This document shows positions 45,601 through 54,248 of a stretch of 64,000 nt of DNA, one piece after another. Location of the stretch: contig NZ_CADIJM010000001.1 of assembly GCF_902859585.1 (NCBI RefSeq), positions 62,001 through 126,000 on the forward strand. The letters are read 5' to 3'. This stretch comes from Achromobacter animicus (GTDB lineage: Bacteria; Pseudomonadota; Gammaproteobacteria; Burkholderiales; Burkholderiaceae_B). A program made the translations under genes and the position numbers. Below the pieces are notes generated by a model. That model had not been told where the DNA came from, searched no databases, and saw only the letters and a program-made list of their open reading frames with translations. Position 1 is the stretch's first letter. Every line of letters starts with the position of its first letter.

Positions 45601-46314
45601 ATGACTGATGACGCACAGCCGCGCCGGCGGTTTTTGCAAACGATGGCCATTGTGCCAGCGTCGACGTTGGCGATCGGCGGCCTGACTGTCGGCTGTACCA
45701 ACGCCGCCGACGGCAACGCCGCAAAGGCGGCCAAGCCCTACGAGCCCACCTATTTCACCAAGGCCGAATGGGCCTTCATCGTTGCCGCGGTGGATCACCT
45801 GATTCCCGCCGACGAGTACGGCCCTGGCGCCATCGTGGCCGGTGTGCCCGAGTTCATCGACCGTCAGATGGAAACGCCCTTTGGCCACGGCAAGCTGTGG
45901 TACATGGACGGGCCGTTCCACACCGATCAGGTGCCGGAACTGGGTTACCAGCTCGATCAGAATCCCCGCCAGGTCTATCGCAATGGCATCGAGGCCTGTG
46001 ATGCCTGGTGCGTGAAGACGCACGGCAAGGCCTACGCCGAACTCGACAAGGCCTTGCAGGAACAGATCCTGAAGGACCTGCAGTCGGGCAAGATCGCATT
46101 CGAATCCGTGCCGTCCAAGACGTTCTTCAGTTTCCTCTTGGCCAACACCAAGGAAGGTTTCTTTGCCGACCCGATCTACGGCGGCAACAAGAACATGGTG
46201 GGCTGGAAGATGGTGGGCTTTCCCGGCGCGCGCGCCGATTTCATGGACTGGGTCGACCAGCCCAACGTGAAGTATCCCTATGGCCCCGTGTCGATCTCTG
46301 GTGAGAAGGGTTAA
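45601..46314 (+). CDS. gluconate 2-dehydrogenase subunit 3-like protein, Tat-exported
   Basis: The ATG at 45601 has GGAG at 6 nt; the longer frame from 45538 lacks support. The 237-aa protein starts with a Tat signal (QPRRRFLQTMAIVPASTLAIGG), then FTKAEWAFIVAAVDHLIPADEYGPGAIVAGVPEFIDRQM, typical of the small (gamma) subunit of membrane FAD dehydrogenases for gluconate, 2-ketogluconate, sorbitol or fructose. The subunit aids export and assembly of the flavoprotein. The next gene begins 3 bp after its stop, so they are one operon. Confidence 0.88.
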   Translation: MTDDAQPRRRFLQTMAIVPASTLAIGGLTVGCTNAADGNAAKAAKPYEPTYFTKAEWAFIVAAVDHLIPADEYGPGAIVAGVPEFIDRQMETPFGHGKLWYMDGPFHTDQVPELGYQLDQNPRQVYRNGIEACDAWCVKTHGKAYAELDKALQEQILKDLQSGKIAFESVPSKTFFSFLLANTKEGFFADPIYGGNKNMVGWKMVGFPGARADFMDWVDQPNVKYPYGPVSISGEKG

Positions 46315-46317
46315 ATC

Positions 46318-48093
46318 ATGGCGATCAAGAAAGACAAAGTTGATGCGGTGCTGGTCGGATTCGGCTGGACCGGCGCGATCCTGGGTCAGGAACTGACCGA
46401 AGCGGGGCTGCAGGTGCTGGCGCTGGAGCGCGGTGGCATGCAGGATACGCCGAAGGACGCCGAATACCCCAAGGTGATCGACGAGCTGAAGTACTCGGTG
46501 CGCGGTTATCTGTTCCAGGACTTGTCCAAGGAAACCGTGACGATCCGCCACGGCGTGGATGACGTGGCCGTGCCGTACCGCCAGAACGGCTCGTTCCTGC
46601 TGGGCACGGGCGTGGGTGGCGCGGGCTTTCACTGGAACGGCATGCACTACCGCGTGCTGCCCGAAGAACTGGAACTGCGCACGCGCTATGAAACGCGCTA
46701 CGGCAAGAAGTTCATTCCGGAAGGCATGACGATCCAGGACTTCGGCGTGACCTACGACGAACTGGAACCGTACTTCTCGAAGTTCGAATACGTGTGCGGC
46801 ACGTCGGGCAAGGCCGGCAACCTGAATGGCAAGATCGTCGAAGGCGGCAATCCGCTGGAAGGCAAGCGCAGCAAGGAATTCCCGCTGCCGCCGCTGGCCA
46901 CGACCTACGGCGCTTCGCTGTTCGAGAAGGCCGCGCGCGAAGTCGGCTTCAACCCGTATCCCACCCCCGCGGCCAACGCGTCGGGTCCGTACACCAACCC
47001 GTACGGCGTGCGCCTTGGCCCCTGCAATTTCTGTGGCTTCTGCGAGAACTACGGCTGCTACATGTATTCGAAGGCCTCGCCGCAGACCACGATTCTGCCG
47101 GTGCTGTTGAAGAAGCCGAATTTCGAGCTGCGTACGCGCTCGCAGGTCATCAAGGTCAATCTGGATTCGACCGGCAAGAAGGCCGTTGGCGTGACGTACA
47201 TCGACGCAGACGGCAACGAGGTCGATCAGCCTGCCGATCTGGTGATCCTGTCGGCTTACCAGATGCACAACGTGCGTCTGCTGCTGCTGTCGGGTATCGG
47301 CAAGCCGTATGACCCGAAGACCAACGAAGGCGTGGTTGGCAAGAACTACGCTTACCAGATGAACGGCGCGGTCAACGTGCTTCTGCCCAAGGGTACGCAA
47401 CTGAACCCGTTTGTCGGCACCGGCGCCGGCGGCGTGGGCATGGACGACTTGAACGGCGACCAGTTCGACCACGGCCCGCTGGGCTTTGTGGGCGGCGCCA
47501 GCATCCGCCACGTGCGCTACGGTGGCCGTCCGATCAAGCAGACGCCGACCACACCGGGCACCCCGACGTGGGGCACGGCCTGGAAGGCGGGCGTGCAGGA
47601 TGCGTATCAGCGCTTCATGACGATCGGTATTTCCGGTTCGGTGATGTCGTACCGCGATGCCTACCTGTCGCTCGATCCGACCTATAAGGACGCCTACGGC
47701 CAGCCGCTCTTGCGCATGACGTTCGACTGGCACGACAACGAGTTCGACATGCTGGGCTACATGGGCAAGCGCATGGAGACCGTGGCCAAGGCCATGAATC
47801 CTGAAAAGCACTTCGTGGCCGTGCGCAAGAAGGGCGCGCGCTACGACACGCGCGTCTACCAGAGCACGCACAACACAGGCGGCGCCATCATGGGCTCGAA
47901 CCCCAAGGAAAGCGTGGTCAACAAGTACCTGCAGAGCTGGGACGTGCCGAACGTGTTCGTGATGGGCGCCTGCGTGTTCCCGCAGAACATGGGCTACAAC
48001 CCGACCGGCCTGGTCGGCGCGCTGGCCTACTGGGCGGCACAGGCGATCCGCGAGCAGTACCTGAAGAACCCCGGCCCGCTGGTCCAGGCTTAA
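46318..48093 (+). CDS. GMC-type FAD dehydrogenase large subunit (gluconate 2-dehydrogenase-like)
   Basis: The 591-aa flavoprotein has the FAD motif LVGFGWTGAILGQELTEAG, LERGG, GTGVGGAGFHWNGMHY, the Cys-rich CNFCGFCENYGCYMYSK seen in the gluconate dehydrogenase branch, and C-terminal STHNTGGAIMG and MGACVFPQNMGYNPTGLVGALAYWAA with the catalytic His/Asn region. It has no signal peptide and is exported with the Tat small subunit. It oxidises a sugar or sugar acid in the periplasm and passes electrons to the cytochrome c subunit 12 bp downstream. The exact substrate cannot be read. Confidence 0.9.
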   Translation: MAIKKDKVDAVLVGFGWTGAILGQELTEAGLQVLALERGGMQDTPKDAEYPKVIDELKYSVRGYLFQDLSKETVTIRHGVDDVAVPYRQNGSFLLGTGVGGAGFHWNGMHYRVLPEELELRTRYETRYGKKFIPEGMTIQDFGVTYDELEPYFSKFEYVCGTSGKAGNLNGKIVEGGNPLEGKRSKEFPLPPLATTYGASLFEKAAREVGFNPYPTPAANASGPYTNPYGVRLGPCNFCGFCENYGCYMYSKASPQTTILPVLLKKPNFELRTRSQVIKVNLDSTGKKAVGVTYIDADGNEVDQPADLVILSAYQMHNVRLLLLSGIGKPYDPKTNEGVVGKNYAYQMNGAVNVLLPKGTQLNPFVGTGAGGVGMDDLNGDQFDHGPLGFVGGASIRHVRYGGRPIKQTPTTPGTPTWGTAWKAGVQDAYQRFMTIGISGSVMSYRDAYLSLDPTYKDAYGQPLLRMTFDWHDNEFDMLGYMGKRMETVAKAMNPEKHFVAVRKKGARYDTRVYQSTHNTGGAIMGSNPKESVVNKYLQSWDVPNVFVMGACVFPQNMGYNPTGLVGALAYWAAQAIREQYLKNPGPLVQA

Positions 48094-48105
48094 GGAGACG
48101 GAACA

Positions 48106-49425
48106 ATGATCAAGCAAACCATTGTTGCGGCCTTCTCGGCCCTCGTTGCCAGCGCCGCGTTCGCGGCCGATGGCACGCCCGCATCGACCGACGCGCAGAT
48201 GATCAAGCAGGGCGAGTATCTGTCGCGCGCCGGCGACTGTATCGCCTGCCACACGGCCTCGGGCGGCAAGCCCTTTGCCGGCGGTCTGGGCATCGATTCG
48301 CCGCTGGGCATGATCTATTCGACGAACATCACGCCGGATAAGGAAACGGGTATCGGCAATTATTCGTACGAGGACTTCGACCGGGCCGTGCGCCACGGCG
48401 TGGCCAAGGACGGACATTCGCTGTACCCGGCCATGCCGTACACCGCGTATGCCAAGGTCACGCCAGAGGATGTGAAGGCCCTGTACGCCTACTTCATGCA
48501 CGGCGTCGAGCCCGTGAAGCAGGAAAACAAGGACACCGACATCGTCTGGCCGATGTCGATGCGCTGGCCGTTGACGGTGTGGCGCTGGATGTTCGCGCCG
48601 GATGTCGCGACGGCGCCTGTTACGGTGAACACGAGCGGCGCGGACAAGCAGGCGCTGCTGCGCGGCCAGTACCTTGTCGAAGGCCTGGGCCATTGCAGCA
48701 CCTGCCATACGCCGCGCGGCGTGGCGTTGCAGGAAAAGGCGCTGACGGACGCGGATGGCTCGGCCTTCCTGTCGGGCGGCGTGGTCGAAGGCTGGCTGGC
48801 CAAGAACCTGCGCGGCGACGCGACCGACGGCCTGGGCGCCTGGAGCAAGGAAGACATCACGGCCTTCCTGAAGTCCGGCCGCAACGGGCATTCGGCGGCG
48901 TTCGGCGGCATGGCGCAAGTGGTCGAGGAAAGCACGCAGCACCTGACGGACGACGACCTAAACGCCATCGCGGTGTATCTGAAGAGCCTGCCGCCGGTGA
49001 ACAAGGACGCCACCAAACCGCTGGCCTATGACGAGTCCGTGGCGAATGCGCTGCGCACCGGCAAGGACAAGAGCGACGGCGCCATGGCTTTCCTGAACAA
49101 CTGCGCGGCTTGCCATCGCAGCACGGGCAAGGGCTATACCGAGACCTTCCCGCAGCTCGCGTTGAGCTCGACGGTCAACTCGGCCGATCCGGCCTCGTTG
49201 ATCCACATCGTGCTCAAGGGCGCGCAGATGCCGGGCACGGCGTCGGCTCCGACCGCGTACGCGATGCCGGGCTTTGACTGGCGCATGACCGACAAGGAAG
49301 TCGCCGACGTGGTGAGCTTCGTGCGGTCGAGCTGGGGCAACAAGGGCGCGGCAGTCAGCGCGTCCGACGTGGCCAAGGTGCGTAAGGACATCGGCGCGGC
49401 GCCGCAGCCGGTGCGCGCGCAGTGA
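48106..49425 (+). CDS. triheme cytochrome c subunit of membrane dehydrogenase
   Basis: The 439-aa protein starts with a signal peptide (MIKQTIVAAFSALVASAAFA) and has three heme sites: CIACHT near residue 45, CSTCHTP near 195 and CAACHR near 330, each in its own cytochrome c domain. A C-terminal region (RVRSSWGNKG-type, then PQPVRAQ) lacks a clear membrane anchor. This is the usual third subunit of gluconate, sorbitol and alcohol dehydrogenase complexes and delivers electrons to ubiquinone. It is last in the operon, 12 bp after the large subunit. Confidence 0.92.
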   Translation: MIKQTIVAAFSALVASAAFAADGTPASTDAQMIKQGEYLSRAGDCIACHTASGGKPFAGGLGIDSPLGMIYSTNITPDKETGIGNYSYEDFDRAVRHGVAKDGHSLYPAMPYTAYAKVTPEDVKALYAYFMHGVEPVKQENKDTDIVWPMSMRWPLTVWRWMFAPDVATAPVTVNTSGADKQALLRGQYLVEGLGHCSTCHTPRGVALQEKALTDADGSAFLSGGVVEGWLAKNLRGDATDGLGAWSKEDITAFLKSGRNGHSAAFGGMAQVVEESTQHLTDDDLNAIAVYLKSLPPVNKDATKPLAYDESVANALRTGKDKSDGAMAFLNNCAACHRSTGKGYTETFPQLALSSTVNSADPASLIHIVLKGAQMPGTASAPTAYAMPGFDWRMTDKEVADVVSFVRSSWGNKGAAVSASDVAKVRKDIGAAPQPVRAQ

Positions 49426-49660
49426 TGTGACGATGTCGTGATCGACGGTCCCGCCGCTTTGCCGGCGGGATGGCAAACGGCGCCGGAGGGCTTGAGGCTT
49501 TTCAGCGCCGTTTTTCATGCGCGGGTTTCTTGCGGGGCTCACCAGCGACGCCGAGTACGACGCCATCACGGCGTATTTCGTGGAGCCCGAAGAAGAAGAG
49601 GGGCTGACCATCGTCAGGCACGCTTCGACAGAATCCGGACAGGCCGGCCTGCTATGATTA

Positions 49661-49676
49661 CTGGATAAATAAACAG
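49661..49676 (+). promoter_or_regulatory. LexA-type (SOS) box
   Basis: CTGGATAAATAAACAG is a CTG-N10-CAG LexA core with an A+T-rich spacer, 18 bp before the FAN1-like start codon and just after a TATGAT (49653-49658) -10-like hexamer. It is identical over 16 bases to the box at 16908-16923 (opposite strand). Confidence 0.8.
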
Positions 49677-49694
49677 TCCGTCCGGCCGCCGCCG

Positions 49695-51341
49695 ATGTTG
49701 CCCGCCCACCGTTACTACTATCTGCACAATTTCCAGCGCGCGCTGGCGTGGGTCTCGGACCGCTACGCCGACCTGCTGGACGATGACGATTGCCGCTTTC
49801 TGGCGGATTTCGCGGCGTTGCCGCAGGCGTCGCAGGCGTTGATGGTGCGCATGCTGATGCGGCGCGGGCCGTGGTTTCGGGCCAGCCGGCTGGTGTACGA
49901 AGAGATCCCGGCCGTCGAAGAGGCGGCCGCGGCGCTGGAGGCGCTAGGGTGGCTGGACACGCGGGCGCCGATGTCGCTGGATGAACTGTTTGCATTATTG
50001 ACCAAGCCCGAGCTGTGCCGTGTGTTCGCATCGCAGGCGGCAGCCAGGCCGGGCCTGCGCAAGGCCGACATGCTCGAGACGCTGCGGGCGGACATGCCCG
50101 ACGCCCGGCCGTTCTGCGGCTGGGCGCCTGATTCCTTGGAAGCCGTCTGGCGCGTGATGGTGGCGGACCGCTGCGAACGGCTGCGCCTCATGTTTTTCGG
50201 CAATCTGCATCAGGATTGGTCGGAGTTCGTGCTGGCGGACCTGGGCGTATTTCAATACGAGACCGTGCCGTTCGATGCGGCGTCGCGGGCGTTTCAGACG
50301 CGGGCGGACGTGGACTGTTATCTCGCGTTGCATGCGTGCAGGCAGGCGCTGGACGACGGCGTGGCCGTGGACGACCTGCTGCGGGCGGCAGAGGATTGCA
50401 TCAGTGGCAACGCCTGGCTGGAAAAGCGCCGCGCCAAGGTGTTGCTGCGCATCGGACAAGCCTGCGAGCGTGCGCAGGATTGGGAAGCCGCCCAGCGCGT
50501 GTACGCGGCCTGCGGCTATCCCGGCGCGCGGCATCGGCGCATCCGGGTGTATGAACGGATGCAGCGGTTTGAAGACGCGATGGCGCTGGCCATGACGGCG
50601 GCGAACGCGCCCGAAAGCGAAGAGGAAAGCCAACGCGTAGCGCGCATGATGCCGCGGCTGCGTCGTGGGCTGGGGCAGGGCGCGGCGGCGCGTGCGGCAG
50701 CGCCCATCCTGCCGCGCACGGAACTGGCGCTGGTCCGCCCGGCGCATCCCTCCTCGGTCGAATACGTGACGCGCGATCACCTGCATCACGACGACGCGCC
50801 GGTGCATTACGTCGAGAACGCGCTGATCAATTCGCTGTTCGGTTTGCTGTGCTGGCCGGCCGTGTTCGCGCCGTTGCCAGGGGCGTTCTTTCATCCTTTT
50901 CAACGCGGGCCCGCGGACCTGGAAGCGCCGGATTTCCACGCGCGGCGGCAGGCGCACTTCGCGGCCTGCCTGGCGCAGCTGGATACGCCCGCCTATCGCG
51001 ACGTCATTCTGCAGCGGTACGCGGACAAGGCGGGTTTGCAGTCGCCGTTCGTGTTCTGGGGCGCCTTGTCCGAAACCTTGCTGGCGCAGGCGCTGGACTG
51101 CCTGCCGGCTGCGCATCTGAAGCTGTTCTTTACGCGTCTGCTGCGCGACGTGAAGGGCAACCGGACCGGTCTGCCGGACCTGGTGCGGTTTTGGCCGGCC
51201 GAGCGCCGTTATGAACTGATCGAGGTGAAGGGACCCGGCGACAAGCTGCAGGACAACCAGATCCGCTGGCTTCAGTACTGCGTGGCGCACGGCATGCCGG
51301 TGCGCGTATGCCACGTGAGCTGGTTGCAGGAGGCCGCATGA
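49695..51341 (+). CDS. FAN1-like VRR-NUC domain nuclease
   Basis: The 548-aa protein begins HRYYYLHNFQRALAWVSDRYADL; RMLMRRGPWFRASRLVYEEI matches the FAN1 N-terminal (SAP-like) region. Helical repeats follow, and the C-terminus is a VRR-NUC PD-(D/E)xK nuclease with GLPDLVRFWPAERRYELIEV, KGPGDKLQDNQIRWLQY (about 490-530), including the D and E-x-K residues. Bacterial FAN1 acts on branched DNA and interstrand crosslinks. A LexA box stands before it, and its stop overlaps the helicase start by ATGA, so the pair forms one DNA-damage operon. Confidence 0.88.
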   Translation: MLPAHRYYYLHNFQRALAWVSDRYADLLDDDDCRFLADFAALPQASQALMVRMLMRRGPWFRASRLVYEEIPAVEEAAAALEALGWLDTRAPMSLDELFALLTKPELCRVFASQAAARPGLRKADMLETLRADMPDARPFCGWAPDSLEAVWRVMVADRCERLRLMFFGNLHQDWSEFVLADLGVFQYETVPFDAASRAFQTRADVDCYLALHACRQALDDGVAVDDLLRAAEDCISGNAWLEKRRAKVLLRIGQACERAQDWEAAQRVYAACGYPGARHRRIRVYERMQRFEDAMALAMTAANAPESEEESQRVARMMPRLRRGLGQGAAARAAAPILPRTELALVRPAHPSSVEYVTRDHLHHDDAPVHYVENALINSLFGLLCWPAVFAPLPGAFFHPFQRGPADLEAPDFHARRQAHFAACLAQLDTPAYRDVILQRYADKAGLQSPFVFWGALSETLLAQALDCLPAAHLKLFFTRLLRDVKGNRTGLPDLVRFWPAERRYELIEVKGPGDKLQDNQIRWLQYCVAHGMPVRVCHVSWLQEAA

Positions 51342-53608
51342 GCTACGCGGTGGCTGTGCGGGCGTTGTGCGAGTTCACGGCGCGGGCCGGCGATCTTGAC
51401 CTGCGCTTTACCCCTGCGCCCAGCGGCCTGGAAGGCATGGCGGGGCACGCGGCAGTGACAGGGCGGCGCGGGCCGGACTACGAAACCGAAGTGTCTTTGT
51501 CGGGCGTGTTTGGCGATCTGCTGGTGCGCGGGCGGGCCGACGGCTACGACCCGGCGGCCAATCAACTCGAAGAGATCAAGACCTACCGCGGGCAGTTCGA
51601 CAGCGTGCGCGAGAATCACCGCGTGGTGCATTGGGCGCAGGCAAAGGTGTACGGCCATCTGCTGTGCCAGGCGCGCGGCCTGGCGAACGTGCGGGTGGCG
51701 CTGGTGTACTACAACGTCGCGACCGAGGAAGAAACCGTGCTGGTGGAAACGCACGAGGCTGCGGACTTGGCTGCGTTCTTCCAACTGCAATGCGAACGGT
51801 TTCTGGCGTGGGCCAAGACGGAACTGGCGCACCGGCAGGCGCGCGATGCGGCGCTTGAGGCGCTGGCATTTCCGCATGGCGAGTTCCGAGCCGGGCAGCG
51901 CGATCTGGCTGTGGCCGTCTACCGCACGGCGCGCGATGGCCGCTGTCTGATGGCGCAGGCTCCTACGGGCATCGGCAAGACGCTGGGCACGATATTTCCG
52001 CTGCTCAAGGCCAGTCCGGGTACGGGCCTGGACAAGGTGTTTTTTTTGGCGGCCAAAGGATCGGGCCGCGGGTTGGCGGTGGAGGCGCTGGAAACCATCA
52101 ATGCGCAGCCCGCCAAGCCTGGCTTGCGGATTCTGGATCTGCAAGCGCGTGACAAGAGCTGCGTGCATCCCGATCTGGCGTGCCACGGCGACTCCTGCCC
52201 GCTGGCGCGCGGCTTCTACGACCGTCTGCCGCAGGCCCGCGCCGCAGCGGTTGAACACACGCGGCTGGACGCGCCGACCGTGCGCGCCATCGCGCTGGAA
52301 CACGAGGTGTGTCCGTATTACCTGTCGCAGGAGCTGATCCGATGGAGCGACGTGGTGGTGGGCGACTACAACTATTACTACGACGCCACGGCCATGCTGC
52401 ATGCGCTGACGCAGGCGCATCAGTGGAAGGTGGCCGTGCTGGTCGACGAGGCGCACAACCTGGTCGACCGCGCGCGCCGCATGTACACGGGCGAGCTCGA
52501 TCAGAACCGGCTGACCGCCGCGCGGTATGCGGCGCCCAAGGCGCTCAAAAAGCCGCTGGACGGGCTGCACCGGTCGTGGAACGCACTGAACAAGAAGCAG
52601 ACGGAACGCTATCAGGCGTACGACGCGGCGCCAGCCGGCGTGCTGACGGCAGTGCAGAAGGCGGTGGCGGCCATCACCGAGTTCATCGGCCAGACGCCGC
52701 TGCCGCAGGGTGATCCCTTGCTGGGGTTCTATTTCGAGGCACTGCATTTCATGCGGCTGGCGGAACAGTTCGGCTCCCACGCGCTGTTTGACGTGACCCT
52801 GGGCGAAGCGGGCGTCAGCAGCGCCAAGACGCCGCCGTCGACGCTGTGTGTGCGCAATGTGATTCCCGCGCCGTATCTGACGGCGCGCTACGCGACGGCG
52901 CATGCGACGGTGCTGTTTTCGGGCACGCTCAGTCCGCAGCAGTTCTACCGGGACACGCTGGGGCTGCCCAAAGACACGCCCTGGATCGACGTGGCCGCGC
53001 CGTTTCAGGCGGGTCAGCTGGCCGTGCGCGTGGTGGGCAACGTGTCCACGCGCTTTCGCGATCGCGAGCGGTCGCTGGCGCCCATCGCGGACCTGATCGC
53101 GCGCCAGTACGACGAGCGGCCGGGCAATTACCTGGGCTTTCTGAGCAGCTTTGACTATCTGAAGCGCGTGACGGACCTGATGCGGGAGCGCCATCCGCAA
53201 GTGCCGATCTGGCTGCAGACGCCCGGCATGGACGAGCCAGGGCGGGCGGCCTTTCTGGCGCGGTTTACCGAAACGGGGCAGGGCGTGGGATTCGCGGTGC
53301 TGGGCGGCGCGTTCTCGGAAGGCGTGGACCTGCCGGGCAAGCGGCTGATCGGCGCGTTCATCGCGACGCTGGGACTGCCGCAGGTCAACCCCGTGAACGA
53401 AAACATGAAGCGCGCCATGGACATGCGTTATGGCGAAGAGAACGGGTACGACTACACGTATCTGTACCCGGGCATGCAGAAGGTGGTGCAGGCGGCGGGC
53501 CGGGTCATCCGGACCGAACACGATGAGGGCACCGTGCACCTCATCGATGACCGCTATCGGCGCGCCAAGGTGCGCGGGCTGTTGCCGGGGTGGTGGCGGG
53601 TGGACTGA
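51338..53608 (+). CDS. PD-(D/E)xK nuclease-DinG/XPD helicase fusion
   Basis: The start at 51338 overlaps the nuclease stop. The 756-aa protein has an N-terminal RecB/Cas4-like nuclease site (GRAD68G, E79-I-K81, then HWAQAKVYGHLL) followed by a DinG/XPD helicase: Q-like FRAGQRDLAVAVYR, Walker A APTGIGKT (about 208-215), four Cys of a probable Fe-S cluster (SCVHPDLACHGDSCPLA and HEVCPYYL), DEAH in LVDEAHNLVDRAR (about 369), FSGTLSPQQFYR and C-terminal QAAGRVIRTEHDEG. The combination resembles Dna2-like nuclease-helicases. With the FAN1-like protein it is presumably used in crosslink or replication-fork repair under LexA control. Confidence 0.88.
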   Translation: MSYAVAVRALCEFTARAGDLDLRFTPAPSGLEGMAGHAAVTGRRGPDYETEVSLSGVFGDLLVRGRADGYDPAANQLEEIKTYRGQFDSVRENHRVVHWAQAKVYGHLLCQARGLANVRVALVYYNVATEEETVLVETHEAADLAAFFQLQCERFLAWAKTELAHRQARDAALEALAFPHGEFRAGQRDLAVAVYRTARDGRCLMAQAPTGIGKTLGTIFPLLKASPGTGLDKVFFLAAKGSGRGLAVEALETINAQPAKPGLRILDLQARDKSCVHPDLACHGDSCPLARGFYDRLPQARAAAVEHTRLDAPTVRAIALEHEVCPYYLSQELIRWSDVVVGDYNYYYDATAMLHALTQAHQWKVAVLVDEAHNLVDRARRMYTGELDQNRLTAARYAAPKALKKPLDGLHRSWNALNKKQTERYQAYDAAPAGVLTAVQKAVAAITEFIGQTPLPQGDPLLGFYFEALHFMRLAEQFGSHALFDVTLGEAGVSSAKTPPSTLCVRNVIPAPYLTARYATAHATVLFSGTLSPQQFYRDTLGLPKDTPWIDVAAPFQAGQLAVRVVGNVSTRFRDRERSLAPIADLIARQYDERPGNYLGFLSSFDYLKRVTDLMRERHPQVPIWLQTPGMDEPGRAAFLARFTETGQGVGFAVLGGAFSEGVDLPGKRLIGAFIATLGLPQVNPVNENMKRAMDMRYGEENGYDYTYLYPGMQKVVQAAGRVIRTEHDEGTVHLIDDRYRRAKVRGLLPGWWRVD

Positions 53609-53620
53609 TCGCGCGAGCCG

Positions 53621-54088
53621 CTAGGCGGGGCGCGCTTCGGGATGTGGTTCGGGATGCGCCGGCGAGCGGAGTTCGGTCAGCGGCTGGTTGGGATCGCGCG
53701 ACAACTGATAGCCGTACCAGAGGCTGCGCGCCATGCGCTTGGCCATTTCCTGCGCGGCATCGGCCAGGGCGCGATTCGGCAGGGCGTCGGTGGTCTCACC
53801 AAAGAGGACCAGCCAGCGTTCGAAAAGCTCGGCTTTCAGGTTGGGCATGGCCGCGTGTTTGGGCATGGGCATGCCGGTGAACCGCCGCGTGCCCAGGATA
53901 ACGGCTGACCAGAAGTCCGAGAGCGTGGCCAGGTGTTCGTCCCAGTCGTGGACCATGCCGTTGAAGATGGGCCCGAGCGCTTCGTCGGCGCGCGCCTTGG
54001 CGTAGAAGGTATGGACCAGGTCCTGGATTTCGGCTTCGGTGCAGATGTCGGCGGGGGCGGTATCGGTGGCGATGTCGTGCGTGGTCAA
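53621..54088 (-). CDS. group III truncated haemoglobin
   Basis: A TTG start at 54088 preceded by GGAG (7 nt) gives 155 aa and is preferred; an ATG at 54160 would add 24 residues of low quality. Group III features are IQDLVHTFYAKARADEALGPIF, HDWDEHLATLSDFWSAVILGTRRFTGMPM with the proximal-region His in MPKHAAM, and ERWLVLFGETTD. Proteins of this group bind heme and handle NO or oxygen. It converges with the repair operon and is divergent from the Fur-box esterase gene. Confidence 0.85.
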   Translation of the reverse strand: MTTHDIATDTAPADICTEAEIQDLVHTFYAKARADEALGPIFNGMVHDWDEHLATLSDFWSAVILGTRRFTGMPMPKHAAMPNLKAELFERWLVLFGETTDALPNRALADAAQEMAKRMARSLWYGYQLSRDPNQPLTELRSPAHPEPHPEARPA

Positions 54089-54219
54089 GATGGTCTCCGG
54101 GCGGGGGGCAGGAGGCGATCTTAGGGCGAGGGTGGAAGCACGCGGGTTGATATGGCTCAAGCGGCGCGGCGTAATTTATTCGGACGCGTGCTCGGACGGG
54201 ATCGGGATCCGTTTTCGGC

Positions 54220-54238
54220 AATAATGATATCCATTCTT
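54220..54238 (+). promoter_or_regulatory. Fur box
   Basis: The 19-mer from 54220 matches the classical Fur consensus at 14 of 19 positions (ATAATGAT intact, CATT intact). It lies 10-30 bp upstream of the Fes-like esterase start codons, which fits iron repression. Confidence 0.6.
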
Positions 54239-54248
54239 ATTAAGGCGG

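Noticed and set aside
45568-48942. Very long antisense open frame (over 1100 codons) opposite the dehydrogenase operon
   Set aside because: It is the complement of three well-supported genes; high-G+C coding DNA often leaves an open antisense frame. Its composition (His/Arg/Gly/Ala-rich) fits no protein family.
49517-49657. 46-codon rightward frame between the cytochrome gene and the LexA box
   Set aside because: It starts MRGFLAGLTSDAEYDAI, has no Shine-Dalgarno, ends in the promoter of the SOS operon and matches nothing; possible gene remnant, not called.
51272-53539. Long antisense frame (755 codons) opposite the helicase
   Set aside because: Shadow of the nuclease-helicase gene.
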